Made by a program: the position numbers and the translations under genes. The notes beneath the pieces are model-generated. The model had not been told where the DNA came from. It was given only the letters and a program-made list of their open reading frames with translations, and searched no databases. From Gammaproteobacteria bacterium (lineage in GTDB: Bacteria > Pseudomonadota > Gammaproteobacteria > Steroidobacterales > Steroidobacteraceae), in the NCBI GenBank assembly GCA_028293745.1, contig JAQGOF010000043.1, positions 1 through 64,000 of the forward strand: a stretch of DNA of 64,000 bases. Direction: 5' to 3'. Below are positions 40,344-50,164 of the stretch, in pieces. The stretch's first letter is position 1. The number at the start of each line of letters is the position of its first letter.

Positions 40344-42119
40344 TTACCAGAACATAATGTAGAACACGAGCACCGCAGCAAGAACCACGAGGCTCAGCAC
40401 GACATCCACTGCGTTCCAGCTCGCACGAGTTGCCTGCCTCTCCTGCGGTGTAGCCCCGTACCAGGTGAATCGCAACGCGCCCGGCTCAGGCGGCCGCGTC
40501 AACAAGCTCAGTACGATCATCAGCAGCGCCGTCGTAACGAGGAGTATCTGGGTGTAATAGAGCCAATGAATACTCCAGAATTCGAACACCCAGCCGTGCC
40601 GTGCCCGTATGGGGGCCAGGGCCGCATTGTATTGTTCGAGGGTGATGGTGTTGTGGTACCGCTGTTGCTTCAGCGCGGCTACCAGGGCCCCGTCATTGCG
40701 CATGACGAGATCGGCGGCCAGGCGCGCGAATCCGCCAATCACTCCCACGGCGAATGCCCAGAACGCCGCAGTCGCCGTGGCACGCTTCCAGAACACGCCC
40801 AGCAGAAACAACACGGCGATAGCCGGCGAGAGATATCCCTGGACGCTCTGCAGGTAGACGTAGAGATCCGAATGGAGGCTCTTGATCACGAGCACCCAGC
40901 AGACCCCCATGATGACTATGGCCGCGGTTGCAATTCGGCCGACCAGCACCTCTGCCCTGCCCGATGCGTCTGGATAGCGCTCCCGGAAGAAGTCCATGGT
41001 CACGAGCGTGGCGGCCGCGTTGAATTTCGAGGCAAGGGATGCCATCAGTGCGACGATCATCGAGCATGCGACCATTCCACGCAGGCCGTGGGGGAGAATC
41101 TGCGCGACGAGCGAGGTGTAGGCGGCATCGCCACTGGTACTGAATCCGGCCTGTGGCATGCGCGTCAGTGCAAACGCGATCATGCCCGGAACCAGGAAAA
41201 TGAAGACCGGCGTCAGTTTCAGGAAGGCGGCGAGAATCGCTCCCCGGCGCGACTGCTGTTGATTCTTGCCGGCCAGCACCCGCTGCACGATGTATTGATC
41301 CGTGCACCAGTACCAGAAACCTATGATGGCCGAGCCGGGCAGCACCGCGGCCCACGACCAGTCAGGATCCTCCAGTGGCCGGATCAGATGGATATTGTCG
41401 CCGGCCGCGGCGACCGTCGCCCGCCAGCCCGCCGCGAGGTCGCCGTGCCCGAGCACGCTCAGGCCGGCAAACAGGATGCATACCGAGCCCAGGATCAGGA
41501 CCGGCGCCTGCAGCACCGCCGTGTACATGATTACGCGCAGCCCGCCCAGCACTGTGTACAGACCGGTGGTGGCCGCAAGACCCAACGCGATCACCCAAAA
41601 GACATCCACCTGGAAACCAAGGATGTTGACCGTGTCGATGCCGAGCAATGTGCGCACTACTACGTCGCCGGCGTAGATCGTGACTGCAATCTTGGTGAGC
41701 ACGAGGCTCGCAATGGTCAGGAGGCTGAGCACGTTTCGCGAGCCGCGGCTGAAGCGCAACTCGAGAAACTCCGGCATGGTGAACACCTTCATGCGGTCAT
41801 AGAGCGGCACGAAGACCCAGCCCAGCACCAATATCAGCCAGGACTGGATCTCCCAATGGGCCATGGCCATGCCGGTGGCAAAACCGGCCCCTGCGAGACC
41901 CACCAGGTGCTCGGAGCCGATATTCGAAGAGAAGATGGAGGTGCCGATCTGCAGCCAGTTGCTGTCGCGGCCCGAGAGGAAGTAGTCCTGACCCGAGCGC
42001 GCCTTGGTACGCATGGCGTACAAGACGATCGCGAGCATGACCAACACGAACAGGCCGACGACCAACCAGTCGGCGGCATCGAACACCCCGCCTGGAGCGG
42101 GTGTCGCTATAGGCTGCAC
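40344..42119 (-). CDS. sodium:solute symporter (SSS family)
   Basis: GQDYFLSGRDSNWLQIGTSIFSSNIGSEHLVGLAGAGFATGMAMAHWE. Confidence 0.92.
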   Translation of the reverse strand: MQPIATPAPGGVFDAADWLVVGLFVLVMLAIVLYAMRTKARSGQDYFLSGRDSNWLQIGTSIFSSNIGSEHLVGLAGAGFATGMAMAHWEIQSWLILVLGWVFVPLYDRMKVFTMPEFLELRFSRGSRNVLSLLTIASLVLTKIAVTIYAGDVVVRTLLGIDTVNILGFQVDVFWVIALGLAATTGLYTVLGGLRVIMYTAVLQAPVLILGSVCILFAGLSVLGHGDLAAGWRATVAAAGDNIHLIRPLEDPDWSWAAVLPGSAIIGFWYWCTDQYIVQRVLAGKNQQQSRRGAILAAFLKLTPVFIFLVPGMIAFALTRMPQAGFSTSGDAAYTSLVAQILPHGLRGMVACSMIVALMASLASKFNAAATLVTMDFFRERYPDASGRAEVLVGRIATAAIVIMGVCWVLVIKSLHSDLYVYLQSVQGYLSPAIAVLFLLGVFWKRATATAAFWAFAVGVIGGFARLAADLVMRNDGALVAALKQQRYHNTITLEQYNAALAPIRARHGWVFEFWSIHWLYYTQILLVTTALLMIVLSLLTRPPEPGALRFTWYGATPQERQATRASWNAVDVVLSLVVLAAVLVFYIMFW

Positions 42120-42170
42120 AACACTTCCACTTTATCGGCCCCCTCTGACTGGTTACCCCGCGACCACGGG

Positions 42171-43163
42171 TCAGAGCACGCGCACGCCTGCCGGTGGCGC
42201 CGCCACGGTCTTCAGTGGATTGCGCAGTGGCAGCAGGAACGGTTGCGCTTCGATCTCGAAGACATCCCCCGGCTGCGTCCTGATTCCGTCCGAGAATGAC
42301 AAGGTCGCCGTTCCGAAGAAATGCACGTGCACATCGCCCGGCCGGCGGAACAGGTCATACTTGAAATGATGATGCTCGAGATTGCGCACGTGATGCGACA
42401 TGTTGGCTTCACCCGTCAGGAAGGGTTTCTGCCAGATCGCCTGCCCGCCGCGCGTAATGCGCGCCGTACCGTGGATGTCGGCGGGTAGCTCGCCCACCAG
42501 CAGCTCCGGACCCAGGGATGCGCAGCGCAATTTCGAATGAGCCAGGTACAGGTAGTTGGTCCGCTCCATGATGTGATCGGAGAATTCGTTGGCCAGCGTG
42601 AAGCCCAGGCGGCAAGGTGTGCCGTCGGCGGCGATGAGGTAGATGCCCGCGAGCTCGGGCTCTTCGCCGGCGTCGGCGGCGAATTCCGGCGACAGCAGCG
42701 GACTTTCGGGCGCAATGATACTGCGCCCATCTCCTTTGTAGAACCACTCGGGCTGCACGCCGACCTGGCCGGCGGCCGGCTTGCCGCCCTCGAGGCCCAT
42801 GCGAAACATCTTCATTGAGTCTGATGCATCGGACGAATGTGCGTTCGCGTGCATCCGGTCACGGGCGTCGGCGGATCCCAGGTGTGTCAGGCCTGTGCCA
42901 GTCAGGAGGACGCGAGCGCTGTCTGAATGATCCACCGGCGTGAGGATGCGCTTGTGGCGCAGAGCTTCGGCGAGGTCGATCTCTTCGCCGTATCCATGTT
43001 TGTCCAACAGGGCCGGCAGTGTGGTGTTGGCGCTGATTGCCTCGCTCGCAAGGGCATAAACGGATGTGGCGCCCTTGATGCGCCGCGCGGTTGTGCCAAC
43101 CGTGGCGGCGGCTACGAGCCGTGCGCCGCCGGTGTCGAGCATTTGAATCAATCGCAGTGACAT
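42171..43163 (-). CDS. AraD1/GguC family protein (FAA hydrolase superfamily)
   Basis: MSLRLIQMLDTGGARLVAAATVGTTARRI...EPELAGIYLIAADGTPCRLGFTLANEFSDHIMERTNYLYLAHSKLR. Confidence 0.8.
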   Translation of the reverse strand: MSLRLIQMLDTGGARLVAAATVGTTARRIKGATSVYALASEAISANTTLPALLDKHGYGEEIDLAEALRHKRILTPVDHSDSARVLLTGTGLTHLGSADARDRMHANAHSSDASDSMKMFRMGLEGGKPAAGQVGVQPEWFYKGDGRSIIAPESPLLSPEFAADAGEEPELAGIYLIAADGTPCRLGFTLANEFSDHIMERTNYLYLAHSKLRCASLGPELLVGELPADIHGTARITRGGQAIWQKPFLTGEANMSHHVRNLEHHHFKYDLFRRPGDVHVHFFGTATLSFSDGIRTQPGDVFEIEAQPFLLPLRNPLKTVAAPPAGVRVL

Positions 43164-43225
43164 GGTCAGCGTAGGTCCCGGCCCGCGCGCCTCGCGCGGG
43201 ACTTCCTGGCGACGGGCGGATCGTA

Positions 43226-43246
43226 TGATAACTCAGACAAATTGTC
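43226..43246. promoter_or_regulatory. operator-like motif copy 1 (TGATAACTCAGACAAATTGTC)
   Basis: reverse complement shares TTGTCTGAGTTATCA with 44254-44273; 63 bp upstream of AraD1 start. Confidence 0.7.
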
Positions 43247-43400
43247 ATTCCCGGCCGGGGGCGGTGCTAACCTGGCGGGGCCGGGTCATTCCCGGCCGGG
43301 GGCGGTGCCGACTTGGCGGGCCCGGTCGTTCCCCGCGCGTACGCCTCGCAGTGGTCTGCCGGGCGGTGCTAACCGGCGCGCCCCAGTGATCCCCGGCGCG
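43246..43400. repeat. GC-rich degenerate tandem repeat, ~41 bp unit
   Basis: CATTCCCGGCCGGGGGCGGTGCTAACCTGGCGGGGCCGGGT at 43246, near-copy at 43287, degenerate copy from 43327. Confidence 0.8.
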
Positions 43401-43420
43401 CGCGCCTCGTGCGGGCGGGG

Positions 43421-44167
43421 CTACTCCACCCGCCGGCGGTCGGAACGACGCGAGCTGGGCGTGTCGGCGCGCGCCAGCTCGATCAGCTCGCTCATCGCTT
43501 TCTGCGCTTTGGCGGCGTCCTTCGCGGCGATCGCGGTGAACACCCGCAGGTGATCGGGCAACGGGTCGCGGCGCAGGGGGCGCTTGCGCTGCTTGAAGAT
43601 GGTCGTAGTGCTGATCGCGGCGCTCACACCACTGGTCAGCGAAATGATGAATGGATTGTCCGTGGCTTCCAGCAACGTTGTATGGAAATCGAGGTCCGCC
43701 TGCCGGCCTTCGGGCGTCGCCAGCGTGTATTCGGCCATACCATCCAGCGCCGCGCGCATGGCCTTCAGGTGCGCGGCCGACCGGCGCGTCGCCGCGAGGC
43801 CCGCCGCAGCCGACTCGACCATGTTACGCAGCTCGAACAGGCTGTTGAGGAGGGCCAGGTCCGGCTCGGATTCGAAGGTCCATTCCAGCACGTCCGGATC
43901 CAGCAGGTTCCATTTTGACTGCGGATTGATGCGTGTGCCCACTTTGGGACGAGCGTCCACCAGGCCCTTGGCCGCGAGGATGCGCACCGCTTCGCGGTAC
44001 GCCGTCCGTGACACGGCGAGCTGCTCGCTGGCCGCGATCTCGCTATTGAGCAGGTCGCCGGGCTTGTACTGCCCGGAAACGATCGCGATGCCGAGCTTCC
44101 GGGCAATCGTGCCGTGCAGTCTCAGAGCCCGGGTCGGTGTCTGCGCGGAAGGCGGCTGGCCGGTCAT
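43421..44167 (-). CDS. GntR/FadR family transcriptional regulator
   Basis: LGIAIVSGQYKPGDLLNSEIAASEQLAVSRTAYREAVRILAAKGLVDARPKVGTRI and FCD-like C-terminal domain. Confidence 0.93.
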   Translation of the reverse strand: MTGQPPSAQTPTRALRLHGTIARKLGIAIVSGQYKPGDLLNSEIAASEQLAVSRTAYREAVRILAAKGLVDARPKVGTRINPQSKWNLLDPDVLEWTFESEPDLALLNSLFELRNMVESAAAGLAATRRSAAHLKAMRAALDGMAEYTLATPEGRQADLDFHTTLLEATDNPFIISLTSGVSAAISTTTIFKQRKRPLRRDPLPDHLRVFTAIAAKDAAKAQKAMSELIELARADTPSSRRSDRRRVE

Positions 44168-44253
44168 GTCTTGTTTTCGTAGCTGTTGGTTCGCGGCAAA
44201 CCCGCCTCCCTACTATACGCGGGCCGGGCTTGCCGCGCTGCGCGGACTGGCTT

Positions 44254-44273
44254 ATTGTCTGAGTTATCAAATT
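44254..44273. promoter_or_regulatory. operator-like motif copy 2 (ATTGTCTGAGTTATCAAATT)
   Basis: shared TTGTCTGAGTTATCA; between divergent GntR and GH51 genes. Confidence 0.7.
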
Positions 44274-44314
44274 GCTTCGCCGGCTGCCGGCCGGGACTTT
44301 CCGCGGGAGGGGGG

Positions 44315-45889
44315 ATGGAAATCATGGAATCATCGTTGGGATTGATTGTGCGCGGTTGCGTGGCAGCCCTTGCGTTCGCGACGCTGACCGGTGCAAGCGC
44401 CGCCGACTCCCCTGCCACGGCGACGATTCACGCGGATCAGCCGGGCGCAAAGATCGACCGCCACATCTACGGGCAATTTGCGGAACACCTGGGCCGCGGA
44501 ATCGAGGAAGGTGTGTGGGTCGGGGAGGATTCCAAGATCCCCAACGTGCGCGGCTTCCGGAACGATGTTGTCGCCGCGTTGCGCGAGCTTCACGTTCCGG
44601 TCGTTCGCTGGCCGGGCGGCTGCTTTGCCGACGAGTACCATTGGCGTGACGGCATAGGGCCGCGCGCTACCCGTCCCGTCACCCTCAACACCAACTGGGG
44701 CGGGGTCCCCGAGAGCAATGCATTCGGTACCCACGAATTTCTCGATTTCGTGCAGCTGATTGGTGCCGACGCCTACATCAACGGCAACGCCGGAACGGGC
44801 TCGCCGCGGGAGATGGCCGAGTGGCTGCACTACCTGACTTCCGACAAGCCAACGGCACTGACCGCCGAGCGTGCCCGTAACGGACACCCCGGCCCCTGGA
44901 AGATCGCCTACTTCGCAGTAGGCAACGAAACATGGGGATGTGGCGGCAACATGACACTCGACCACTATGTCGACGTGTTTCGCCAATACGCAACCTTCCT
45001 GAAAACCCCGCTCGGGGCGCGTCCCGAAATCATCGCCAGCGGCGGCCACGATGAGGACACCTCATGGACCGAGGGTCTCCTCGCCAGAGGCGGGGCCGAC
45101 CTCGGCGCCGTCTCATTTCACTACTACACCATTCCCGGCGAACTGTGGCGCAACAAAGGTCCCGCCATCGGGTTTGGCGCAGAGCAGTGGGTCTCGACGC
45201 TGGCTCACACCCTGAGGATGGAGGACTTCATCCATGCTAATACGGCGATCATGGACAAGTACGATCCACAGAAGAAAGTGGCATTCGCCGTGGATGAATG
45301 GGGCACCTGGTACGATCCCGAAACCGGCCGCGAGCCTGGCTTCCTGTACCAGCAGAACACGCTGCGTGATGCAGTCGTAGCTGCCATCAATTTCAACCTT
45401 TTCCACCAGCACGCCGATCGCGTCCGGATGGCCAATATCGCGCAGATGGTCAACGTGCTGCAGGCAATGGTTTTGACCCGGGGCCCGCAGATGGTCCTGA
45501 CTCCCACCTATCACGTTTTCCGCATGTTCCGGCCATTTCAGGATGCGACATTCCTGCCGACCGATCTGCAAACGCCCCGTTACACGCTCGGAAATACATC
45601 GGTTCCAGCGATCAGCGTTTCGGCAGCCCGGACCGCCGCGGGCGCAATCGTCATTGCGCTGGTCAACCTCGACCCCGGCAAGGCGATGCCGATCTCCCTA
45701 TCACTGCCGGGCGCGACACCGCGCACCGTCAAGGGAGAAATTCTGACCGCGTCGGCCTTGGATGCCCACAATACTTTTGACAACCCGGATGCCGTCCTCC
45801 CGGCCCGCTTTACCGGTGCATCCATCAAGAGCGGCAAGCTATCGCTCACCCTGCCAGCGAAATCCGTAGCCGTTCTGAACGTGGAGTAA
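44315..45889 (+). CDS. alpha-N-arabinofuranosidase (GH51), exported
   Basis: IDRHIYGQFAEHLGRGIEEGVWVGEDSKIPNVRGFRNDVVAALRELHVPVVRWPGGCFADEYHWRDGIGPRATRP; YFAVGNETWGCGG. Confidence 0.95.
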   Translation: MEIMESSLGLIVRGCVAALAFATLTGASAADSPATATIHADQPGAKIDRHIYGQFAEHLGRGIEEGVWVGEDSKIPNVRGFRNDVVAALRELHVPVVRWPGGCFADEYHWRDGIGPRATRPVTLNTNWGGVPESNAFGTHEFLDFVQLIGADAYINGNAGTGSPREMAEWLHYLTSDKPTALTAERARNGHPGPWKIAYFAVGNETWGCGGNMTLDHYVDVFRQYATFLKTPLGARPEIIASGGHDEDTSWTEGLLARGGADLGAVSFHYYTIPGELWRNKGPAIGFGAEQWVSTLAHTLRMEDFIHANTAIMDKYDPQKKVAFAVDEWGTWYDPETGREPGFLYQQNTLRDAVVAAINFNLFHQHADRVRMANIAQMVNVLQAMVLTRGPQMVLTPTYHVFRMFRPFQDATFLPTDLQTPRYTLGNTSVPAISVSAARTAAGAIVIALVNLDPGKAMPISLSLPGATPRTVKGEILTASALDAHNTFDNPDAVLPARFTGASIKSGKLSLTLPAKSVAVLNVE

Positions 45890-45911
45890 CTGAGTTTGCG
45901 AAGTAACGGGC

Positions 45912-47057
45912 CTACTTGACGACGCGCACGGCAAGGATGGTCTTTTCCGAATACACCTGTCCGGGACGCAGGATGGCTGACGGAAACGACGCCTGGTTCG
46001 GCGAGTCGGGAAAGTGTTGGGTCTCGAGGCACAGCCCGGTGCGGTACGCGAATACGCTTCCCCCGCCCGCCGCCGGCTTGCCGTTCATGAAGTTGCCTGT
46101 GTAGAACTGCACGCCCGGCTGCGTGGTGCGGACTTCGAGCGAGCGGCCGCTTTTCGGATCGGTCACCACCGCCGCAAGCGTGATCCCGGCGGCGGCCTTG
46201 TTGAGCACCCAGTTGTGATCGTAACCATGACCCCGTTGAAGCTGCTCATCCGGGTCGCCGATCCGGGCGCCAACCACGTGCGCAGTCCTGAAATCGAACG
46301 GTGTGCCCGCAACCGCGCGCAGCTCGCCGGTGGGGATCAGTGTTGCATCCACCGGAGTGAAACGATCGGCATTGATCCTCACCACATGGTCCAACACAGG
46401 GACGCCCGGATCGCCCGTCAGGTTGAAATACGCGTGGTTCGCGAGGTTTACCGGGGTCGGCGCAGTCGTAGTCGACCCATATTCGATCTCGAGATTGTCA
46501 TGGTCGTCGAGGCGGTAGATCGCGTGCGCCGTGAGCTCGCCTGGATATCCCTCATCCCCCGCGGCGCTGACATAGGTCAACCGCACCCCATTTCCCTCGG
46601 ACGCCGGCAACGGCTCGGCCTGCCAGATGCGCTTGTCGAAGCCACGGGTGCCGCCATGCAGGCTGTTGGGGCCATCGTTCGCCGCCAATTGGTAAGTCTT
46701 GCCGTCCAGCGTGAAGCGGGCTTTGGCAATCCGGTTGGCATAGCGCCCAACGGTCGCGCCGTAATACGCCGTAGCGCCCAGATAAGGCTCGAGGGTGTCG
46801 AAGCCCAACACGATGTTCTTGAAGTGGCCGGCTCGATCCGGCGCCTTCAGTGACACGAGGGTAGCGCCATACGTCGTAATCCGCGCTTCGACGCCGTGGA
46901 CGTTGGTCAGTGTGTAGATTTCCACGCTTCCATCACCTATCCGCCCCCAGGAAGACCTCGCGGGCGCCTTGGATTGATGCGCTGCTTCCGCCGCCCGGCC
47001 CGATACGCCGCCCACAGCCAGCGCGGCAACCAGCAAAACTCTGAAGGACAGCCCCAT
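45912..47057 (-). CDS. galM: aldose 1-epimerase, exported
   Basis: YTLTNVHGVEARITTYGATLVSLKAPDRAG; NDGPNSLHGGTRGFDKRIW; NLANHAYFNLTG; signal peptide. Confidence 0.93.
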   Translation of the reverse strand: MGLSFRVLLVAALAVGGVSGRAAEAAHQSKAPARSSWGRIGDGSVEIYTLTNVHGVEARITTYGATLVSLKAPDRAGHFKNIVLGFDTLEPYLGATAYYGATVGRYANRIAKARFTLDGKTYQLAANDGPNSLHGGTRGFDKRIWQAEPLPASEGNGVRLTYVSAAGDEGYPGELTAHAIYRLDDHDNLEIEYGSTTTAPTPVNLANHAYFNLTGDPGVPVLDHVVRINADRFTPVDATLIPTGELRAVAGTPFDFRTAHVVGARIGDPDEQLQRGHGYDHNWVLNKAAAGITLAAVVTDPKSGRSLEVRTTQPGVQFYTGNFMNGKPAAGGGSVFAYRTGLCLETQHFPDSPNQASFPSAILRPGQVYSEKTILAVRVVK

Positions 47058-47089
47058 GGGGCTATCTTGCCAAGCCACGGGGTGTGTGG

Positions 47090-47108
47090 CAATTTGTCTG
47101 AGTAATGA
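47090..47108. promoter_or_regulatory. operator-like motif copy 3 (CAATTTGTCTGAGTAATGA)
   Basis: shared AATTTGTCTGAGT core in the 48 bp divergent region between galM and the dehydratase; overlaps dehydratase ATG. Confidence 0.65.
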
Positions 47109-48907
47109 AAGAAACAACGGCATCACCTCGCCTCCTGCGCTCCAGGGCCTGGTTTGACGATCCGGCCAACGCGGACATGACCGCCTTGTACCTGGAGCGA
47201 TATATGAACTTCGGACTGACGCTTGCCGAGCTGCAATCGGGACGGCCGATTGTCGGCATTGCGCAGACCGGCTCCGATCTGTCGCCCTGCAATCGCCATC
47301 ATCTCGTCCTCGCCGCACGGCTGAGGGAGGGTATACGCGACGCCGGCGGTGTGCCAATCGAATTTCCCGTTCATCCGATACAGGAAACGGGCAAGCGCCC
47401 CACGGCCGGCCTCGATCGGAATCTCGCCTACATGGGCCTGGTGGAGATTCTGTATGGATATCCCATCGACGGCGTGGCTCTGACGGTCGGATGTGACAAG
47501 ACCACCCCGGCCTGCCTCATGGCGGCTGCGACAGTCGATATTCCCGCCATCGCCTTGTCGGTGGGGCCGATGATCAGCGCCTGGGCAGAGGGCAAACGCA
47601 TCGGTTCGGGCACAGTGGTCTGGAGGGCGCGGGAGCGCTTCGCCGCAGGTGAGATCGACCGGACTGCGTTCATCAAGCTCGTCGCGTCTGCGGCCCCTTC
47701 CACGGGTTACTGCAACACGATGGGTACCGCAACTACTATGAACAGCCTCGCCGAGGTGCTGGGCATGTCATTGCCGGGATCTGCGGCGATTCCGGCTCCT
47801 CATCGCGACCGCCAGGAATGCGCCTACGAGACCGGGCGCCAGATCGTTGAAATGATTCACGCCGATCGCAAGCCGTCCGACATCCTCACCCGCGAGTCCT
47901 TCATCAATGCCATCCGGGTGAATTCCGCGCTGGGCGGATCGACCAACGCCCCCCTGCATCTCATCGCGCTCGCCCGTCACGTTGGGGTGGAATTGTCCAT
48001 CGACGACTGGCAGAAGTACGGTTACGACGTTCCACTCCTCGTGAACCTGCAGCCGGCCGGTGAGTACCTGGGCGAAGATTTCTATCGCGCCGGAGGCGTT
48101 CCGGCCGTGGTTGCCCAATTGTTGCAACAGGGCCTGATCTTTGGCGACGCCCCGACAGCCAACGGACGCTCCATCGGCGACAATTGCGCCAACGCGGTCA
48201 TCCAGGACGAAGCCGTGATCCGTCCCTTCGGGCGCCCTCTCACCGTCAAGGCAGGCTTCCTCGTGCTGCGAGGCAACCTGTTCAACTCCGCGATCATGAA
48301 AACCAGCGTCATTTCGCGAGAGTTCCGCGAGCGCTACCTGGCGGATCCCAACGATCCGGAAGCCTTCGAGGGTCGCGCCGTTGTGTTTGACGGCCCGGAG
48401 GACTACCACGCGCGAATCGACGATCCCGCGCTGAACATCAATGAGCGCTGTGTCCTCTTCATGCGCGGCGCGGGTCCGATCGGCTATCCGGGGGGTGCCG
48501 AAGTGGTCAACGTGCGGGCACCTGTCCAACTCATCGCGCAGGGGATCCACGTGTTGCCGTGTATAGGTGATGGTCGTCAATCCGGTACGTCAGGCTCCCC
48601 GTCGATCCTGAATGCATCACCCGAAGCGGCCGTTGGTGGCGGCCTCGCAGTTCTTAGAACCGGTGACCGCATACGTGTGGATCTGAGGAAGGGCCAGGTG
48701 AACGTTCTCGTATCCGCGGAAGAACTGCTGCAACGCCACGAAGAACTGAAGGCGGCCGGGGGCTATGTCTATCCGGAAAGCCAGACGCCGTGGCAGGAAA
48801 TGCAACGGGCCGCGGTGAGCCAGATCGAGACGGGTGCGGTGCTGGAGCCGGCGGTCAAATATCAGCGGATTGCGCGGACGAAAGGAACTCCACGGCACAA
48901 TCACTGA
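47105..48907 (+). CDS. IlvD/Edd family dehydratase, likely L-arabonate-type sugar acid dehydratase
   Basis: [79 protein letters not shown]. Confidence 0.88.
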   Translation: MKETTASPRLLRSRAWFDDPANADMTALYLERYMNFGLTLAELQSGRPIVGIAQTGSDLSPCNRHHLVLAARLREGIRDAGGVPIEFPVHPIQETGKRPTAGLDRNLAYMGLVEILYGYPIDGVALTVGCDKTTPACLMAAATVDIPAIALSVGPMISAWAEGKRIGSGTVVWRARERFAAGEIDRTAFIKLVASAAPSTGYCNTMGTATTMNSLAEVLGMSLPGSAAIPAPHRDRQECAYETGRQIVEMIHADRKPSDILTRESFINAIRVNSALGGSTNAPLHLIALARHVGVELSIDDWQKYGYDVPLLVNLQPAGEYLGEDFYRAGGVPAVVAQLLQQGLIFGDAPTANGRSIGDNCANAVIQDEAVIRPFGRPLTVKAGFLVLRGNLFNSAIMKTSVISREFRERYLADPNDPEAFEGRAVVFDGPEDYHARIDDPALNINERCVLFMRGAGPIGYPGGAEVVNVRAPVQLIAQGIHVLPCIGDGRQSGTSGSPSILNASPEAAVGGGLAVLRTGDRIRVDLRKGQVNVLVSAEELLQRHEELKAAGGYVYPESQTPWQEMQRAAVSQIETGAVLEPAVKYQRIARTKGTPRHNH

Positions 48908-48922
48908 TTCGCTCGGACGACA

Positions 48923-49642
48923 TCAATTGTTGCCAAGCAGCCCGGCGGTCACATTGATGGCAAACCCGAGAACGAAGAGGTTGAATACGAACGCGATGAC
49001 CGCGTGCACCGTTACCGTCTTGCGAATTCCAGTCTGCGTCGTGGCGACATCGGCGGTCTGACACGCCACGCCGATCGTAAAGGAGAAATAGACGAAGTCC
49101 CAGAACAGAGGCTGGCGTGTTTCGGGGAACGAGAGGGGCGGCGGCGCGTCCTCCGCCACGCTGTAATAGATATCAGCGTAGTGAAGAGTGAACATCGTGT
49201 GAACGAGCAGCCACGAGTTCACGATGGTCATGCATGCGAGGGCCAGGTGAGCAACCCGATCTACTGCGGCAACGTGCTTGAGCGTAGAGAGCAGGGCAAC
49301 GATAGCCGCCACGCTGAGTAGCGCCGCAGCAACCACGAACACCACTATCACGGGCGCGGTCGGGTCCTCTTCCTCGTAATGGGTGCGCAATTGCCTCGCG
49401 TCCAGGCCTCGCATCCGGAGATAGGTCAGCGGCACGAGAAACAATATCGCGGCGTTCCACCCCGTCAGCACTCTGCTGATCACCAACCAGCGTGACGGGA
49501 GAGCCACCGCTACCACCACGCCCACGAGGGTCGCCGCCCACACCTTGGTGTGGTTCCAGATCAGCATGTTCCAAGTCGAGCGGCCGGGTGCCTTCGTGGT
49601 CGTGGCTGGCCGCACCACCCTGCGGTTTCTACGGGCTCTCAT
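48923..49642 (-). CDS. DUF1345 membrane protein
   Basis: HYEEEDPTAPVIVVFVVAAALLS...HYADIYYSV...LFWDFVYFSFTIGVACQTADVATT. Confidence 0.85.
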   Translation of the reverse strand: MRARRNRRVVRPATTTKAPGRSTWNMLIWNHTKVWAATLVGVVVAVALPSRWLVISRVLTGWNAAILFLVPLTYLRMRGLDARQLRTHYEEEDPTAPVIVVFVVAAALLSVAAIVALLSTLKHVAAVDRVAHLALACMTIVNSWLLVHTMFTLHYADIYYSVAEDAPPPLSFPETRQPLFWDFVYFSFTIGVACQTADVATTQTGIRKTVTVHAVIAFVFNLFVLGFAINVTAGLLGNN

Positions 49643-49723
49643 GGCGACATTCTGTGACGGGATTCGGCGCAGAAAGCAACTGCCTCGTAAGAAGCTTGGC
49701 CCCACCCTTCAGGCCATTACACA

Positions 49724-50164
49724 ATGCGCTATTTAATATATGTCGCGCTCCTAGCCCCCATCCTCCCGTTGTGCGCGGGCGAAGTGTATAAATCGGTCGA
49801 TGCGCAGGGACATGTCGTCTATTCAGACCGGGCCAGCACCCCCACGGCTCAGAAATCGGTTGTCCATGTGATTCAAGGCGACCCGGCCGAGGCTGCGCGG
49901 GTCGCCCGGCAGACGAGTCTTCTGAAGGCCGAGGACAGCCAGCGCAAGCGCGAGCAGGATATCGACAGCCGCAACAAGGCCCAGGAGGACCACGCCAGAC
50001 AGGTTGCCTGTGAAAAAGCGCGCAACGCCTACAATTCGCTCAAGGATGCGAATCTCGTCTACAAGCTGGACGCTCAGGGAAATCGCGTGTTCTATACGGA
50101 CGCCGAGGCCGATGCGCGCAAGGAGCAGGCTCACCAGGCCCTGATCGGTGCCTGTGGGAAGTGA
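49724..50164 (+). CDS. DUF4124 domain protein
   Basis: GEVYKSVDAQGHVVYSDRAS; basic/acidic coiled tail. Confidence 0.85.
   Translation: MRYLIYVALLAPILPLCAGEVYKSVDAQGHVVYSDRASTPTAQKSVVHVIQGDPAEAARVARQTSLLKAEDSQRKREQDIDSRNKAQEDHARQVACEKARNAYNSLKDANLVYKLDAQGNRVFYTDAEADARKEQAHQALIGACGK

Noticed and set aside
40299-42299. 666 aa plus-strand ORF
   Set aside because: Antisense to the SSS symporter; low-complexity R/H/Q-rich translation, no recognisable domain
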